NCBI GenBank assembly: GCA_004794785.1
Contig: SJOL01001452.1
Coordinates: 310,001 to 374,000, forward strand
Direction: 5' to 3'
Source: Opisthorchis felineus
Lineage: Eukaryota; Platyhelminthes; Trematoda; Opisthorchiida; Opisthorchiidae
Length of the DNA: 64,000 nucleotides
The position numbers and the translations under genes are program-made. Under the pieces are notes generated by a model. That model did not search any database. It was not told the DNA's origin and saw nothing but the letters and a program-made list of their open reading frames with translations. The first letter of the stretch is position 1, and each line of letters begins with the position of its first letter. Below, in pieces: positions 1-12,126 of this stretch.

Positions 1-3000
1 AATTCCTCTACTTTACTACGGAAAACGTTGTGTAGCCACGGTGTATCGCAGGGTAAATGTATAACAAACGGCACCAAATACAAGTGCGTGAGACAGTAGC
101 TCAGAACAGAATAACATTTTTCGCTATCCTTTAGAACATTCGTGGCATTCTAGTTTTTCATTGAGAAGTTCTCTGGGAATAAATGAACTCAAGTGTGCAT
201 TTGGGATTTACTGCAGTGCTTGCTGGGAATGTCAACTAATAAATGAACCTACATTTAAGTTGTTGATTCCCGAAAAGCACAGTCGCACAAGCGCTTCCAG
301 TGCTAACAGTTTCACTCTCTTCGTATGATAGCACGCCCACTGACTGGAGTTTACAGGTCTAAGTTTGGTCAAACTCAAAGCCCCTAGTTTGTCTATTGTC
401 AGATCCTCTTAGAGGATAGACGAACATTCAGAGGAAATATTCTGACCGTTCTCATTCGTCCGGTAATTGTTTGAATATGCAAACAGTTGGATGAACCCGA
501 AATTTTTTCATTCTACCTCGTCAACGCTTGCAGTTTCACGACAGAATTTCACTTCATTTCTACTGGTTCCGCGAAACAGTTAGACCACTCCGTTTGAAAA
601 TCTACTTTTATTTTAGTGTTAAGTTACTGGAAAGTTTGGAAATTCCGCTTTCTGTAAGTACGATGGCTCTGTCTGAACAGACAGTAATTGACGTTCTTGA
701 ATAAGTCTGCGTTGTCGTGATTTGTTGGACATGACTGAATACTTCCAAATTGAATATCTCCACTGCATCTAAACAGCCCTTGTAAGTTCGCATACCAAAT
801 AAACTTCTGAATTCATTCTTGATTTCACAAGTTTCCTTTGTTCAGTGAAGATACCGTGCAATCGGTGGACAGGGTTGCTTTGCACTTAGTATGCACGCCA
901 GATTTCGTGTGAGCTCAGTCGACACACCAAACTGAACAATATGTATATTTGTGTTTGTGTATGCAGTCAACAAAAGTCTCTTTCCTCGAAACTGATCTGC
1001 TTGTTTCTATAAAACAAAAAAATAACAGTATCTTCTCAAATACTACGCAGCCATGCAAATCGTACAATTATTCAAGTGTGTAAAAAGGGATGGCTTGAGT
1101 AGCACTAAATACTCTGGAACTAGGTTTTATTTAGTTATTCTTAGCGCCGGTTTACTTCTGCATCCGATTCATGCTTCTGAAGTGTAGGTCATGCTACTTT
1201 ACTAGAAGTCAAATTTACTGGATATGTATTGCTTTCTCAGACTAAGTTACGTAAAGAAAAGTTTCAGTGGTCCAAAGACAGATATATAGGACATCATTCC
1301 AGGAAGAAATCAATCGTCGACGCTTCCATAAAGCAAGCAAACTTGACCAGTACTGTTGCTGCACTTCATATCTCAAAGACAAGAATCTTTCCACTTTATG
1401 TCTGTTTGGTTATTTGGCTACCTGGCTGATCACGTTGGCTTGGGTTAGCTGATATACGATGCGAAATGTTTAAGAGTCATGGCTCACGTGCATGCGATCG
1501 GAACAGTTAAGAGTGATTTAGGATTCACTGACTTGCATAATCCTACAAGTTGTTTGCATCTTGATGGGCAACAATTGACAGTGAGGCGAAGCAACCCTAT
1601 CGCAAGAATAATTCACGGAACAATTCGAGGCAGTTGATTAGGTCCAAGTGTTAGTCACATTAGAATAGTATATGTCGAACGAAAGTAGTGAACATAGCTT
1701 GTTTCCTGTGATTGTTCTTCTTGGTTAATGCATCCTAAATTTATATGGTATCACAAATCACCTGCAAATGCTACGTGGAAATTACAAGTAATGATAAAAT
1801 GAAATAAGAGGAAAGTGGGGTTGGTTGGTTAGTAGATACTTCCAGTATAAGGCTCTTTGTCGATGACATGACTGGCTTTGGAGAGGATGTGGCACTTGCT
1901 TTCTTCCAAACACACAGAGAAAACGGAACTGCGTTTTTATATTCTGCCCGACAAACGCTTCATTGTGAGACAAATCTGTGACACTTGGTGCGAGCATGCA
2001 AATGAGTACACTCGGAAGGTGGTGGTAGAATGTGACAGTCTGTCCTTCGAACGGAACCTGACTGCGGGTCCAGAACTGAAAAAAAACACAGATTAGTGAC
2101 CATGTATTTCGTATCAACAGAATTTCTGAGCCTTCTGGTGACTAATTCAACAACCGAGGCACCTTTGAAGGGAAGCCTTAAGTATAAGGTCTTCCTCCCA
2201 GATGTTACTTATGATACTGATTATCTGAAATGAACATCGCTTAATTTTGTGCTTTATAGATTGCATAGTTTTGAATACGAACCGTTGAGGATATCTGTTT
2301 TGCGTCCTCAGGACATTAGTTGCTCTGGTAAACAGGTGTGGGTGCACATTTTAATTACGGTCTCAGTCAGGCATCCAACTGGGTTTCCATTCCGTTCCAA
2401 CGAGCCAAGGTGAATATGTTGGTCTGTTTAGTTGAGCTTTCTGTAGACTTTTGGCTCTATAGTCCCGTTGGTCTTCACTTAGGTACTTAAATCGAGGAAA
2501 CTTGACTGGTACGAAAGCAACCTCGATATAAGTATAAACGGAAATGAAACAGCTCAATGCGTTCACCGCCCCAATAGGTTCTTTCGCAACGAAGCGACAA
2601 TACAATGTAAAATGTACAATGAATGCTCTTAGTTTTCAAGTCTTAAGTTTTTTCATGAAAAAATCTGTCGAAAAGGGACATAATGAGACTCTGTTTGGGT
2701 GAATTCTTTGAAAGTTAGAACACATTATATTTTCCATATCAATAGCTATTCAAGAGGAAACTATCCAAAGTTTCTGAAAGTCTTTATTGGTTTACTAATC
2801 AGCAGCGGTAGGGGCGACGAAGTTCAGCTCTATATATAGACATGGACCGCCAGAGTAGGCATAGTGCCACGTACGTGCACCTCTTTTAATGGAACGGAAC
2901 TTATTTTGCTGGTGTGCCTGAGGAAGAGTAATTTAAACTGATGTTAACAAAATCTTGCATGAAAGCAAACTGCACGTTTTTGCCCACAAGACCAAACTTA

Positions 3001-6000
3001 CGCAATTTGTCGAAACGCAGTCACCACATACGCACTTACAGAAGACAATGTACCCCGTGTTTGGCGTATTAAAAGTCCACAAAACTTTCTTGAAACGCGG
3101 TCGCAAATGATGTCCTAAAAACTTCAGAAATCATCGAATATAAGCTGTGCTGTTTTCTCCATTCATATTCAAGGCAGCATGTGATAAATTATCAAACGTT
3201 AACCTGCCCCCGTAATGTCGACCGAAAAATGTGAATCCTACGTTTGAGAAATCCTTCAGTTTACTAATAAACCCACAACTGACAGACTTTGAGAACGCGA
3301 AATGGTTTAAAACGAAAGTGGCAGAACTGGGCGGCCTTAGGACTCAGACCTAACAAAACTGCGCAATAAATCAGGATTATCCAAAAGGTCTATAGGAAGT
3401 AATGAGAACATTAAAATAATGGAGCCAAATAAATGATGATGCGCAGTTATTCTCGATAACAAAAAGGGTTCATTAAAAATCGACGATGTCTTGTCCAACA
3501 CGTTAAAGTTTCCCGCAGATAAACAGGCGGACAAATGCCTTTAATGGGAACACAAATTACCCCTAGGTCATATTCTTTTACTGCATTGGTTTATTTCCGA
3601 TACACTCAAGCTATATGTTTAACCCTAGATCCGTAAGCGTAGTACCAATTCATCCAGTCCTACCATTGGTGAATCATCTTATCATAAACTAGTCCAATAG
3701 TTGGTAAATATTCTAAACCTTGCAACGGCCCACCTAACGAAACGTTGCTTGAAGAATATCTATGAACTTTTAATGCATCTTGAGAGATCCGGCATTTAAA
3801 GGCTGAAAATATGTTCCTCTGGTATTCTGTAAGCAATCCTGTCGTATTTTGTGTGCAGTGTTACCACCTCACTCTTGTGTTCTTCCTCCACCTATCCCGA
3901 TTCACAGGTCTCTTATCTTGAAATGTACAAAGGATATCAGATTCTACCCCCGGGGCGAAAGCTTCAAGCAAATCAAAAGGGCCGCCATGGGAATCCCTTA
4001 TGACCGATATTGGCTGATATCTTTATGGTAAAACTCATACAATTTTCATGGGATGTACTTAGGTGGCTACTTTTATACAAACAATTTTGCCAGTGACAAA
4101 AGTTAAATTGTTGACCTTCTTGCTATTTCCACCTCACTTCACTACGGCATTTGCTTCACATTTTATTACACACAGGACGGCTAGATAGATATTTTACTTG
4201 CGGTTAATTCGGATGGCTCGATGTGTCGGTCAGAGTACCGGAAACCAACATGAACAGGATAGTATCTCATTCACTTTTGCCTACGATTCTGTCAAGGAGT
4301 ACTTGCGCATATAATTTCACGTGCACTTGCGGTGAGACATCCATTGATAGGACTGACAGGGAATTGAAAAGATGACAAAAGACCACCTGGCTAGCAACTT
4401 CTCAGGCTGCTGCAGTCTGCCGATACTGTAATCGACTCCAAGATCAAATCTCAAATCAGGAGACACTTGATCGAAACAAGACAAAGGATTAGCAGCAGCC
4501 CTCTTTGCAAAACTTTACGAGAAGTAGCTAGTCAAACCAGCTCAAGATTTTGAAACATTTTTTACCAATCAGCGCCATGCCTCGTTTTGCACAAAAGATC
4601 CTCCGCATAATCTTGAGTTTACCTTGGTTCTATTGACTGGATCACTAAAAAAAGACTGTTGCGGTACGTTTAACGTAATCCCTGCCATGATTTGTAATTT
4701 TGCTACGTTTTACATATTGGCGGCTGTCGAACGTGTGTGAAATGATATCGTCCTCAAAGGGAAAGCGGTAGAAGAGTCATTCAACGGGAAGGTCCATCTC
4801 ACATATCCGATCCCTTAAATAATTTCAACATATAATCTCACAATATCTTATACACCAACCACTTGTTGCATCAGGCATTCTTTTGTGTTCGGTCTGCATA
4901 ATCAACTTTGTTAATAAATGGAGACCGTTAATTATTACTGTTCATCATTCCAGCCTAAAGAGCCAAACGACCGTGTAGATGTACAAGGCTAGTAGGGCTT
5001 AGTTCGGTTGGGATCACAAAATTAGCGCACTACTCGTGAGGCGATGTCAGTTCACTGTTTTCTGTAGTATGATAGAAAAGTTTCTAGTGATTCACGCGGA
5101 ACTGGGGATTCTTGAGTGTCCATAGAGATCGGACGCAGACGAGTGTTGTTTTTGGAAGTACACGAGAAACTGCACACGCCAGGTGTCACTATAGGGGAAA
5201 GTTCACGCGAATATGATTTTCAGAGGAACACGCCAGGAGGTTGCCCTCTGCCGCAGATGAACTGGCGAATTGCTTCATCCGGCACCATTACAGTAAGCCA
5301 CTGACTATACCTGTCTTCATTATGCGTGATCCATTATTCGCGGTTGAGCTACGCGCTCAGTCTTGGTGGATCTACCCAATAGTGGTTCTCAGAACGTGCT
5401 TACACAGGATCTCTGCTCCTAAATTGTTAAATCAATATTTAAAATTTATTGTATAGGAAGTGCTGCATTGGATCGTCGGCAGTTGAGACCACTATATTTG
5501 TCGTTTTTCTAACTCAGTTTCTGTGGCAAGCACAGAGCTCATTTTATCATGAACCTAAGTAGTTTCTTTGGCAGTACTTGGCTACGTAAATTTGATAGTG
5601 CACCTTATTACGTCGGTGATCATGTTGAAAAACTGTTAATGGGACTCGGCCGATGGCATCCTACTGAAAGCAGCCTTCAATAGCAGAGGATATTGGTGAA
5701 CGTACAATCAGAGATTATTAGCGAAGACCATTGCGTTCGGTAAGGTGATCCATGCTTTGAACCTGTACTTCTGGCGCACCGCATTCTGAAACAGACGGAA
5801 CAGCCCAACTTAGTCCATCCGTTGTAATGCATTAGCTGATTTGGTACAAAGTGACACATTCAACAAAGAGAAGCAGATAGTTTGCTGAAACCCCATCTTT
5901 GGTTCTTCTCACTTAACCTAACGTCAGAATTCTACATTATCCCATAAAGTCTATTATAAATTCATCATAAAGTTCATTATTCCGACTGAATTTCGTTATT

Positions 6001-7502
6001 TTCTCTTCATGGGATTCCATTCCATACAGCACCGTTCTACGTGCGTCAGTTTTTGGTATCCCATAACTATGCCCTCAGCAGTTGAGTAAAATGCTGCGCA
6101 TAGTAAAATTCATTTTGTGAAGTCAACTGTTCTCATACACACAAGGCACACTACCGTAAGAACGGTTTAGTGGTCTAAATGCACGTGAATGAACTAATCA
6201 AGACGGTTTCGCTCCGTAATACAAAAATCCGCTTCATCCAAAGATTTCCACTGCTCTAATCGAGAAAGGGCATTGAACACCGAGTACCCATTGGTTGATT
6301 CTTATTGACTACGCTCTCTTTGTCACCGTACAATTCGGCTGCCGTCTTTAGAATGCTTAATCACTTCCTAAAGGTAACCGAAATATGTGAGGTCGATGGG
6401 ATGTGCAGTCCCAACATGGAACCCTTACCTCATTTTGGTAATCCAAACAGCATCGTTGGAAGATCAATTCATTTTAGTCATTATTCTGGACCGTAAAAGC
6501 AAAACTAGGCTAGTTTAAATTCTTGCAGTTGAAAGCTGTACGAGAACCAAACTGACCACTGCAAACAAAAACACAGTCGTCAATCAGAACGAGGCGTTAT
6601 CCGACCACCTTCACCAGTGCGGTCTTTCGAACCGAAAACTAACAATGAACGATTGACCCACCCTGATAAAATGTAAGAATGTCCCGAGAGGCCGAGTTTG
6701 TTAAACACAACCTGTTGAGGAAGTGCGTAAAAACAGCTAAGGCTAGTGATTCAGTGGGAACATCTTGAGAAACGCAACTTCCAGAGGGCCCAAATTCCTA
6801 ATTACGTATAGGATATTTTCATTGATTTTCCGCTTCATGCGAATTTGGGCCCACAAGAGTCGACATTCATCTGCCTTCTTTCCCTGAGATCCTTCGTAAT
6901 TTTTAAGCCAAAGTTATGGACTTTACATAAGGAGCACAGCGTGAATACGGAGTGTTTCTCCGGGCGTATGATCATCAAGAATGCTTCACATGGCTCCCTC
7001 CAGGGTCAGCCTTTTGTTGTAAAAATCATTTTCCTCAACAGTCAGTTCGTTACCACTGGATGTCACTGTGATTTATTTTCCCCCTGCAGTAATCGTTTAT
7101 TGGCTCATTATGGTCACAATCACAAACTGGCAGTAACGATATATGGTTACCTAATTATAGTTAGATGCCTTCTGAATGATGTTCTCGTGCTTATGATGAC
7201 TATTTCGTTAGTTCGTCCGAAACATATACGTCCCTCAGTAATTTTGCCGCAAATCTATTCACCTGGTCTGTGACGGTGTTTTAGAAGAGTTATCGAAGCC
7301 GCCTTTTTCCCGGTCAGGAACATATTAATCGTGAAAATACGGACTATTTTGCAAGCCAATTCACAGCCCGCCACTCATTATTTGTTGTCCTCCGGGATGG
7401 AATTTTATACGATGTAACAGAATCAGTATACCCTGCCACACTGTTACTCAACATGTGCTAGTCATCTGCCAATCGGTAACGCTTTGTTCATCAGATTCAC
7501 AA
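1..7502. other. Upstream region, no recognised gene
   Basis: AT-rich sequence without coding similarity that I recognise. Reading frames are short and alternate between strands as expected by chance. The longest (6845-7273, plus, 142 codons, TTG start) has no motif. A weak SINE-like head is noted near 5.7 kb. I cannot point to a defensible promoter for the gene that starts at 7503. Confidence 0.6.
5715..5790 (+). repeat. Weak SINE-like trace
   Basis: Contains GTGATCCATGCTTTGAACCT, which resembles the B-box area of the 9.8-kb SINE (GGTCCATAGTTTGAACCT). No A box is convincing. Confidence 0.3.
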
Positions 7503-7712
7503 ATGGATATAAACTTCGACCATTCTACTGCTAACGTGTGCTGTGAAACATCAAGGAAACTGATGAGTAGAACGGAACCGGAAGAGAATCAAATTCTACA
7601 TGTTGTTTCGTCGAAAAAATCCTATGCTGTGTTTGGTCTGGCGGTTGCGTTATGTGTTGCGATTATAATGTATCCCGTTTTATTTTCGGATATTGAGGTT
7701 TCTGATGTATAC
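7503..7712 (+). CDS. LARGE1: Exon 1, LARGE-like GT8: start and type II membrane anchor
   Basis: Seventy codons, from the ATG at 7503 to a consensus donor (TAC followed by GTAAGT at 7713). The next ATG upstream is followed at once by TAG, so 7503 is the natural start. Residues 1-39 are polar and end in a Lys-Lys pair. Residues 40-61 form a single hydrophobic segment (YAVFGLAVALCVAIIMYP), followed by an acidic luminal stretch. This is the usual architecture of a Golgi type II glycosyltransferase. A possible AG acceptor at 7493-7494 lies eight bases before the ATG, which would fit a trans-spliced leader or a 5' UTR intron; that is inference. The link to exon 2, 21.5 kb away, rests on matching phase and on the missing anchor of the downstream domain. 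It is the least certain junction. Confidence 0.66.
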
Positions 7713-9465
7713 GTAAGTCACATAAGCTCAAGTGTCTGATAGTTCTATTAGACCAACCACCTCTTCGAATGTTTGGAAATCAGAGCTCGCTGCTTCAAAT
7801 GCTAACATCAGCTGACATCAGGCTACAGCCGCATCAAAGTCTCGTAATTCGTTCATTTAATAAGGGTTTTAGAGAATATCCTGCAGGTTGTTACCTTACT
7901 CGATATATGTTATCTATTTACATTATGCATCAATTCTGTTGCATATATGTGGACTAACCAAGTTCAACTTACGTGAAACGATGTGGCTTAGAAGCATTAT
8001 AGTGCAGTTGAACGAAGTTAGCCAACAGTTGACCTATTCGGAGCTTTACATATGAACATTGTCTGCCAAATTCAACCTATCTTTTAGCTTCTGTACAAGA
8101 AGCTGTACATATTCTGTACTTACTATTCACGTTGCGTCATCATTATTTTGCCCAAACGACCAATTGCTCAAAAATTTGCGGCCTAAAAACGCTAGTCAAA
8201 TGCCGGCTGTCTAGTGTTTGATGGCATATTGACTTGCCTTGAAGCCCCGATAACCAACTGTTTCAGAGGCCTGGATGGGCCTAGCTCCTGTATTTTGAAC
8301 AAAACACTAAGTTAGTCTCCGTATCGCACACGTAGATGACGCCGGGGGATTCATTTAAATAAGAATTAAGCATGCCGGCTGTATTTAACCAGCCTGCGGA
8401 TCAGTAACAAACAGACGATTATGGAGCTAGCCGTTTGTCACTTGCAGATACTAATGACATTTTCAAAGATCGCGGTCATTAAAGTGACTGCTTTGGAAAG
8501 ATTATGAAACAGAGGTACTTTAAATGTACCAGGTTTCTTTTGAACTAAACGGCATTACTGCAGTAAATTTTTTCTTTACGTTTTGTGCAGTTACGGGCTC
8601 TGGAATATACCTGAATTCAGCTTTGAATGCCGACTGCCAACGTCGGTGGTAAAAATACTGTATATGGTGGTAAAAACGCACATACGTTACGGGAAACGCA
8701 CATGAGAGGTGTTGAATAACCTTTGGCGGCAGTTTGAGTTCGAAATTTTCTCTTGGTGAGTTATTGGTATCGCTGCGGTAAGCGGAAAAATACGGCCATT
8801 CAAGATACGAAAGCTGCTGGTAGCGTTATGCGGAATATCTCATGGGAAACGTCCAGTGAAGCCTGTCAATAGTATCCGAATATTTCAAGCCTGATATAGG
8901 TCATCCGTGCTAATTGCAACGCGACATTACTTTAGACGTTAGGGTTTCATCCGGATAAAATGGTTACGCAACAGGCATTTCGTTTAGTTGCGCACTGATT
9001 AAGAAATATATTCATAGATCGAATATGGTCTCAACCCTTCTCACATGCAGCAGAGACAAAAAACAGCGCTTCGTGGAAGCGCAGTTTGTGTACCCCGATC
9101 TTAGGCGTTTTTTCAACTCTGAACGAAACAGTTAGAAAACCATCATGAAAGCAAATTAAATGACAAGCTCCAGGAACAAGAGCAAACTTTTCGTAACTGA
9201 GAGCAAATACGTACATAAAAGTATGGCTACATTGGAAGTAAATATTTAGGTCATCGCCACATAAGATATCTGTCCTTTTTTCCTTTCAAATAAATGTGAT
9301 ATGTCCCTGGTCCTACCGTTTTATGTTTGCCATACAAAGAATAGATAATCTCTAGGAAATGCCTCGGGATACTCGCAAAGGGTTGTCAGAAAGGCATTTT
9401 ATCTGGCGCTCGTTGCTTTCGAACGAATTTATTGGTTTTTAATGATTTACCTGACTCACTCAGAT

Positions 9466-9467
9466 GA

Positions 9468-9499
<32 letters not shown>

Positions 9500-9514
9500 A
9501 ATATATATATATAC
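9466..9514. repeat. TA microsatellite
   Basis: Alternating TA with one C and one extra A as interruptions. Ordinary simple sequence. Confidence 0.97.
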
Positions 9515-9810
9515 CGTCCGAAAATTACCTACCCGCAGTGGGCAGAACAAACGTGGCTTGTGTGGAAGCAACTTTGCTGCTATGCGCAAGTTACTAACGC
9601 CGGTTAAAAACCCTAGTGAACAGGATCATCGGGTGAAGACCCAGACACCTGTTGAGAGCCATCAGCCTACCCGATCTTGATGAAATGGGAAAGAGTTCTT
9701 TGCACCAATACGCTTGCCCTATCCGTTTGTTCCTCCAAGTTTTGATGGCTAGCCGCAATTTTAAGAGAGATATAACCAAAACAATATTACTTAGGAGATA
9801 CTCACTATCA

Positions 9811-10165
9811 TAGAGAGCGATGGCTCAGTGGTTAGAGAGCGAGTTCACTGACCGGAAGGTCCATAGTTTGAACCTGACCTCTGTCTCTCGTCTTTCCCTG
9901 TCTAGGCTTGGGCAGCCTGGCGGTATCCCAGCCCTCGTGCTTCCTTCTGGTGGCATGGCAGCTGGGCATTGAAAAGTTGCTACGGATGAACGATTTTTAC
10001 AGCTCACTTTAATGTCATCCAGGTCAGAATGGAAAGCCAGGTGGAAAACCAGTAGTCAGAATGCTACTGGTAATGGCATCTCAGAATAGGACAGTGGAGT
10101 CGGGCAAGTGCTGATTAGAAGTCGGGACAGGCTTTCATAAGCCTACAGTTTTAATGGAGGCAAGC
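9811..10165 (+). repeat. tRNA-derived SINE
   Basis: A perfect Pol III A box (TGGCTCAGTGG at 9821-9831) is followed, 33 bases on, by a B-box-like AGTTTGAACC (9865-9874), as in a tRNA head. A tRNA-unrelated body follows with GGGCAGCCTGGCGG..ATCCCAG, ending near 10160. SINEs are copied by LINE machinery; the matching partner was not identified. The right end is approximate. Confidence 0.65.
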
Positions 10166-12102
10166 TTAGTCACCCGATTTGCACAGCGTGCTGTGACCTG
10201 TTCCGTTGAGTCGAACAATTTGTTTGCAAATGTTCCATCGGTGTTCGGTGTGGCATCATCAGAACTTTGCGCATGGTGGGCGACGTTGTGTGTCGGTTAG
10301 AGTGCACTAAATAGTGGCACGCTCACAAACACAATTCTCAAAAATTCACATTGGTTGTCCATCATCAGTATGCACGATTCCACGTCGGTTGAATAATATA
10401 GCCTGTCGTTTAGGTTAATTTACTACCTCACCTGAGTTTTTTTTCGATCTTGTAACGTCAGAAACTTGTAGCTTAAAAGTATACAGTTGCAACCTTAGCA
10501 AACGTGTCCATCACAAGCTTCTACCGGTTTTTTTTTCAACTCAGGTTACCGTGCGAATGTGCCTCGTGCTCACCGCTGATGCCACCTGACCTAGGTTATC
10601 CAGATATCTTGACCAGATCCTCTAGTGAGCTTGGTGGATAGATCTTACTCCAGTATCTATTACCCTATCAACACTTCGAAGTCAAAATTTGCCAGGATAT
10701 ATTTCATAACCACTCCTTCATTCATGAGTATCTATTTACTTGTCAGATAAAACAGGATGCAGTAATAACACAGGTGGTTTGATTTCTCTTCACGCCATAT
10801 CGGTTTGGTGTCCATTTGCCATGTGACCTTAATTGGCAAATTGAATTAAGTCGGGAAAACGCAGAAAAGCCTTATAACTTGAGTCAGGTCAGTCAGCATT
10901 GATGTGCTGCCGTTCCTACATGTTCGCACCTCAAAAGCAAAAAGCAGCTGACATGAGAAGTCCGCAAAAGGACTTCACTAGTTTGGACAAATAGAACAGA
11001 TATCCGCGTATAGGTTGAAACCCCCTGGACAAGTGTTCCTAGCTTAAGCCTGCATTGGGAGATGGAGCGGCCTATGCACATTCGCCGGCGAATCTTTGTA
11101 AGTAGTACTGACTGGGTGTGGCCTTCATTAGTAGTTGTTCTTTTGGTTCGGCTGCTCTGGTGGCCGGCCCGTAAGATTGCGCACTGATTCACTGGAAAAG
11201 CACTGTTTCTCCACACTAGCAAACCAACAAAATCAGCTCGGACATTAACAGAACTTTTGCAGCAAAATTCCAGGCTTCTTGAACGAAAGGAGTAGAAATT
11301 TATACATGAGATAAAAGAGTGACAGTTTAGTGGTTTTCAGTGAAGACTTTCTGAGATGTCACTGACTGTCATTATGATCTCTTTAAATTGTAGCCCAACA
11401 CGGTAGTCCTCCAACAAAAGCCTTAAACGATAGGAGTTCGCTATGATAAAACACTTTTTGTAGAGATGAATCACCCTAGGAAGAGCGCGTGAATATAAAA
11501 AGAGTTAGTTGGGGGTACGGGAACCCTAAAAGTCCCTGCCCATGGAAGAACTAATCACAGAACTCTATGGTTCCGTGATGGTAAATCAAGGATGAAAATT
11601 CTCTCCGGATGAAATAATCCTAACCATAGAGAATACTTTTACAAATCCGCTCCTCACAATATATAATCTAATATCAACTGTCCCCCAGTTTTCATAACGA
11701 AAATTTAGAGCACCGATCCAAACTTGATGACATTTGCATTGCATCTTCTAAAGAGTACGTAGCGGTCGTGAATTTACTGTGACTAGCGCGTATGATTGAT
11801 TGATTGGAAATATGACCACAGTTGTGCACTCTCCCGGTGTAAACATCACTTGCACTATCCGAAAATGTTGGTTTATGGTTCAGCGATTCGGTTGGCATAA
11901 TTATTCACCGTAGCAAAGCTCTGAAAGCGAAGGTTGTTTTTTACCAGTTTTCCACTATTGAGTAAGACGTAAGGATTGATTGGCCTCGAAATATCAGGTG
12001 ATTAAACTCTTTCTTGAGCCAGTCACTCCACCATATCTCTAGGAAGATAGTTCTTAGCTTTGAAAGTGCAATTTAATGTGACCGAACCAACTGGAAGAGA
12101 GA

Positions 12103-12126
12103 AATCCGGGAGAAATCTCCCGGATT
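12103..12126. other. Perfect 11-bp inverted repeat
   Basis: AATCCGGGAGA (12103-12113) and TCTCCCGGATT (12116-12126), two bases apart. GC-rich core in AT-rich surroundings. Confidence 0.75.

Noticed and set aside
6845..7273. 142-codon plus-strand frame just before exon 1
   Set aside because: TTG start, no motif, not in a phase or position needed by the gene, and of a length that can occur by chance in a window this large.
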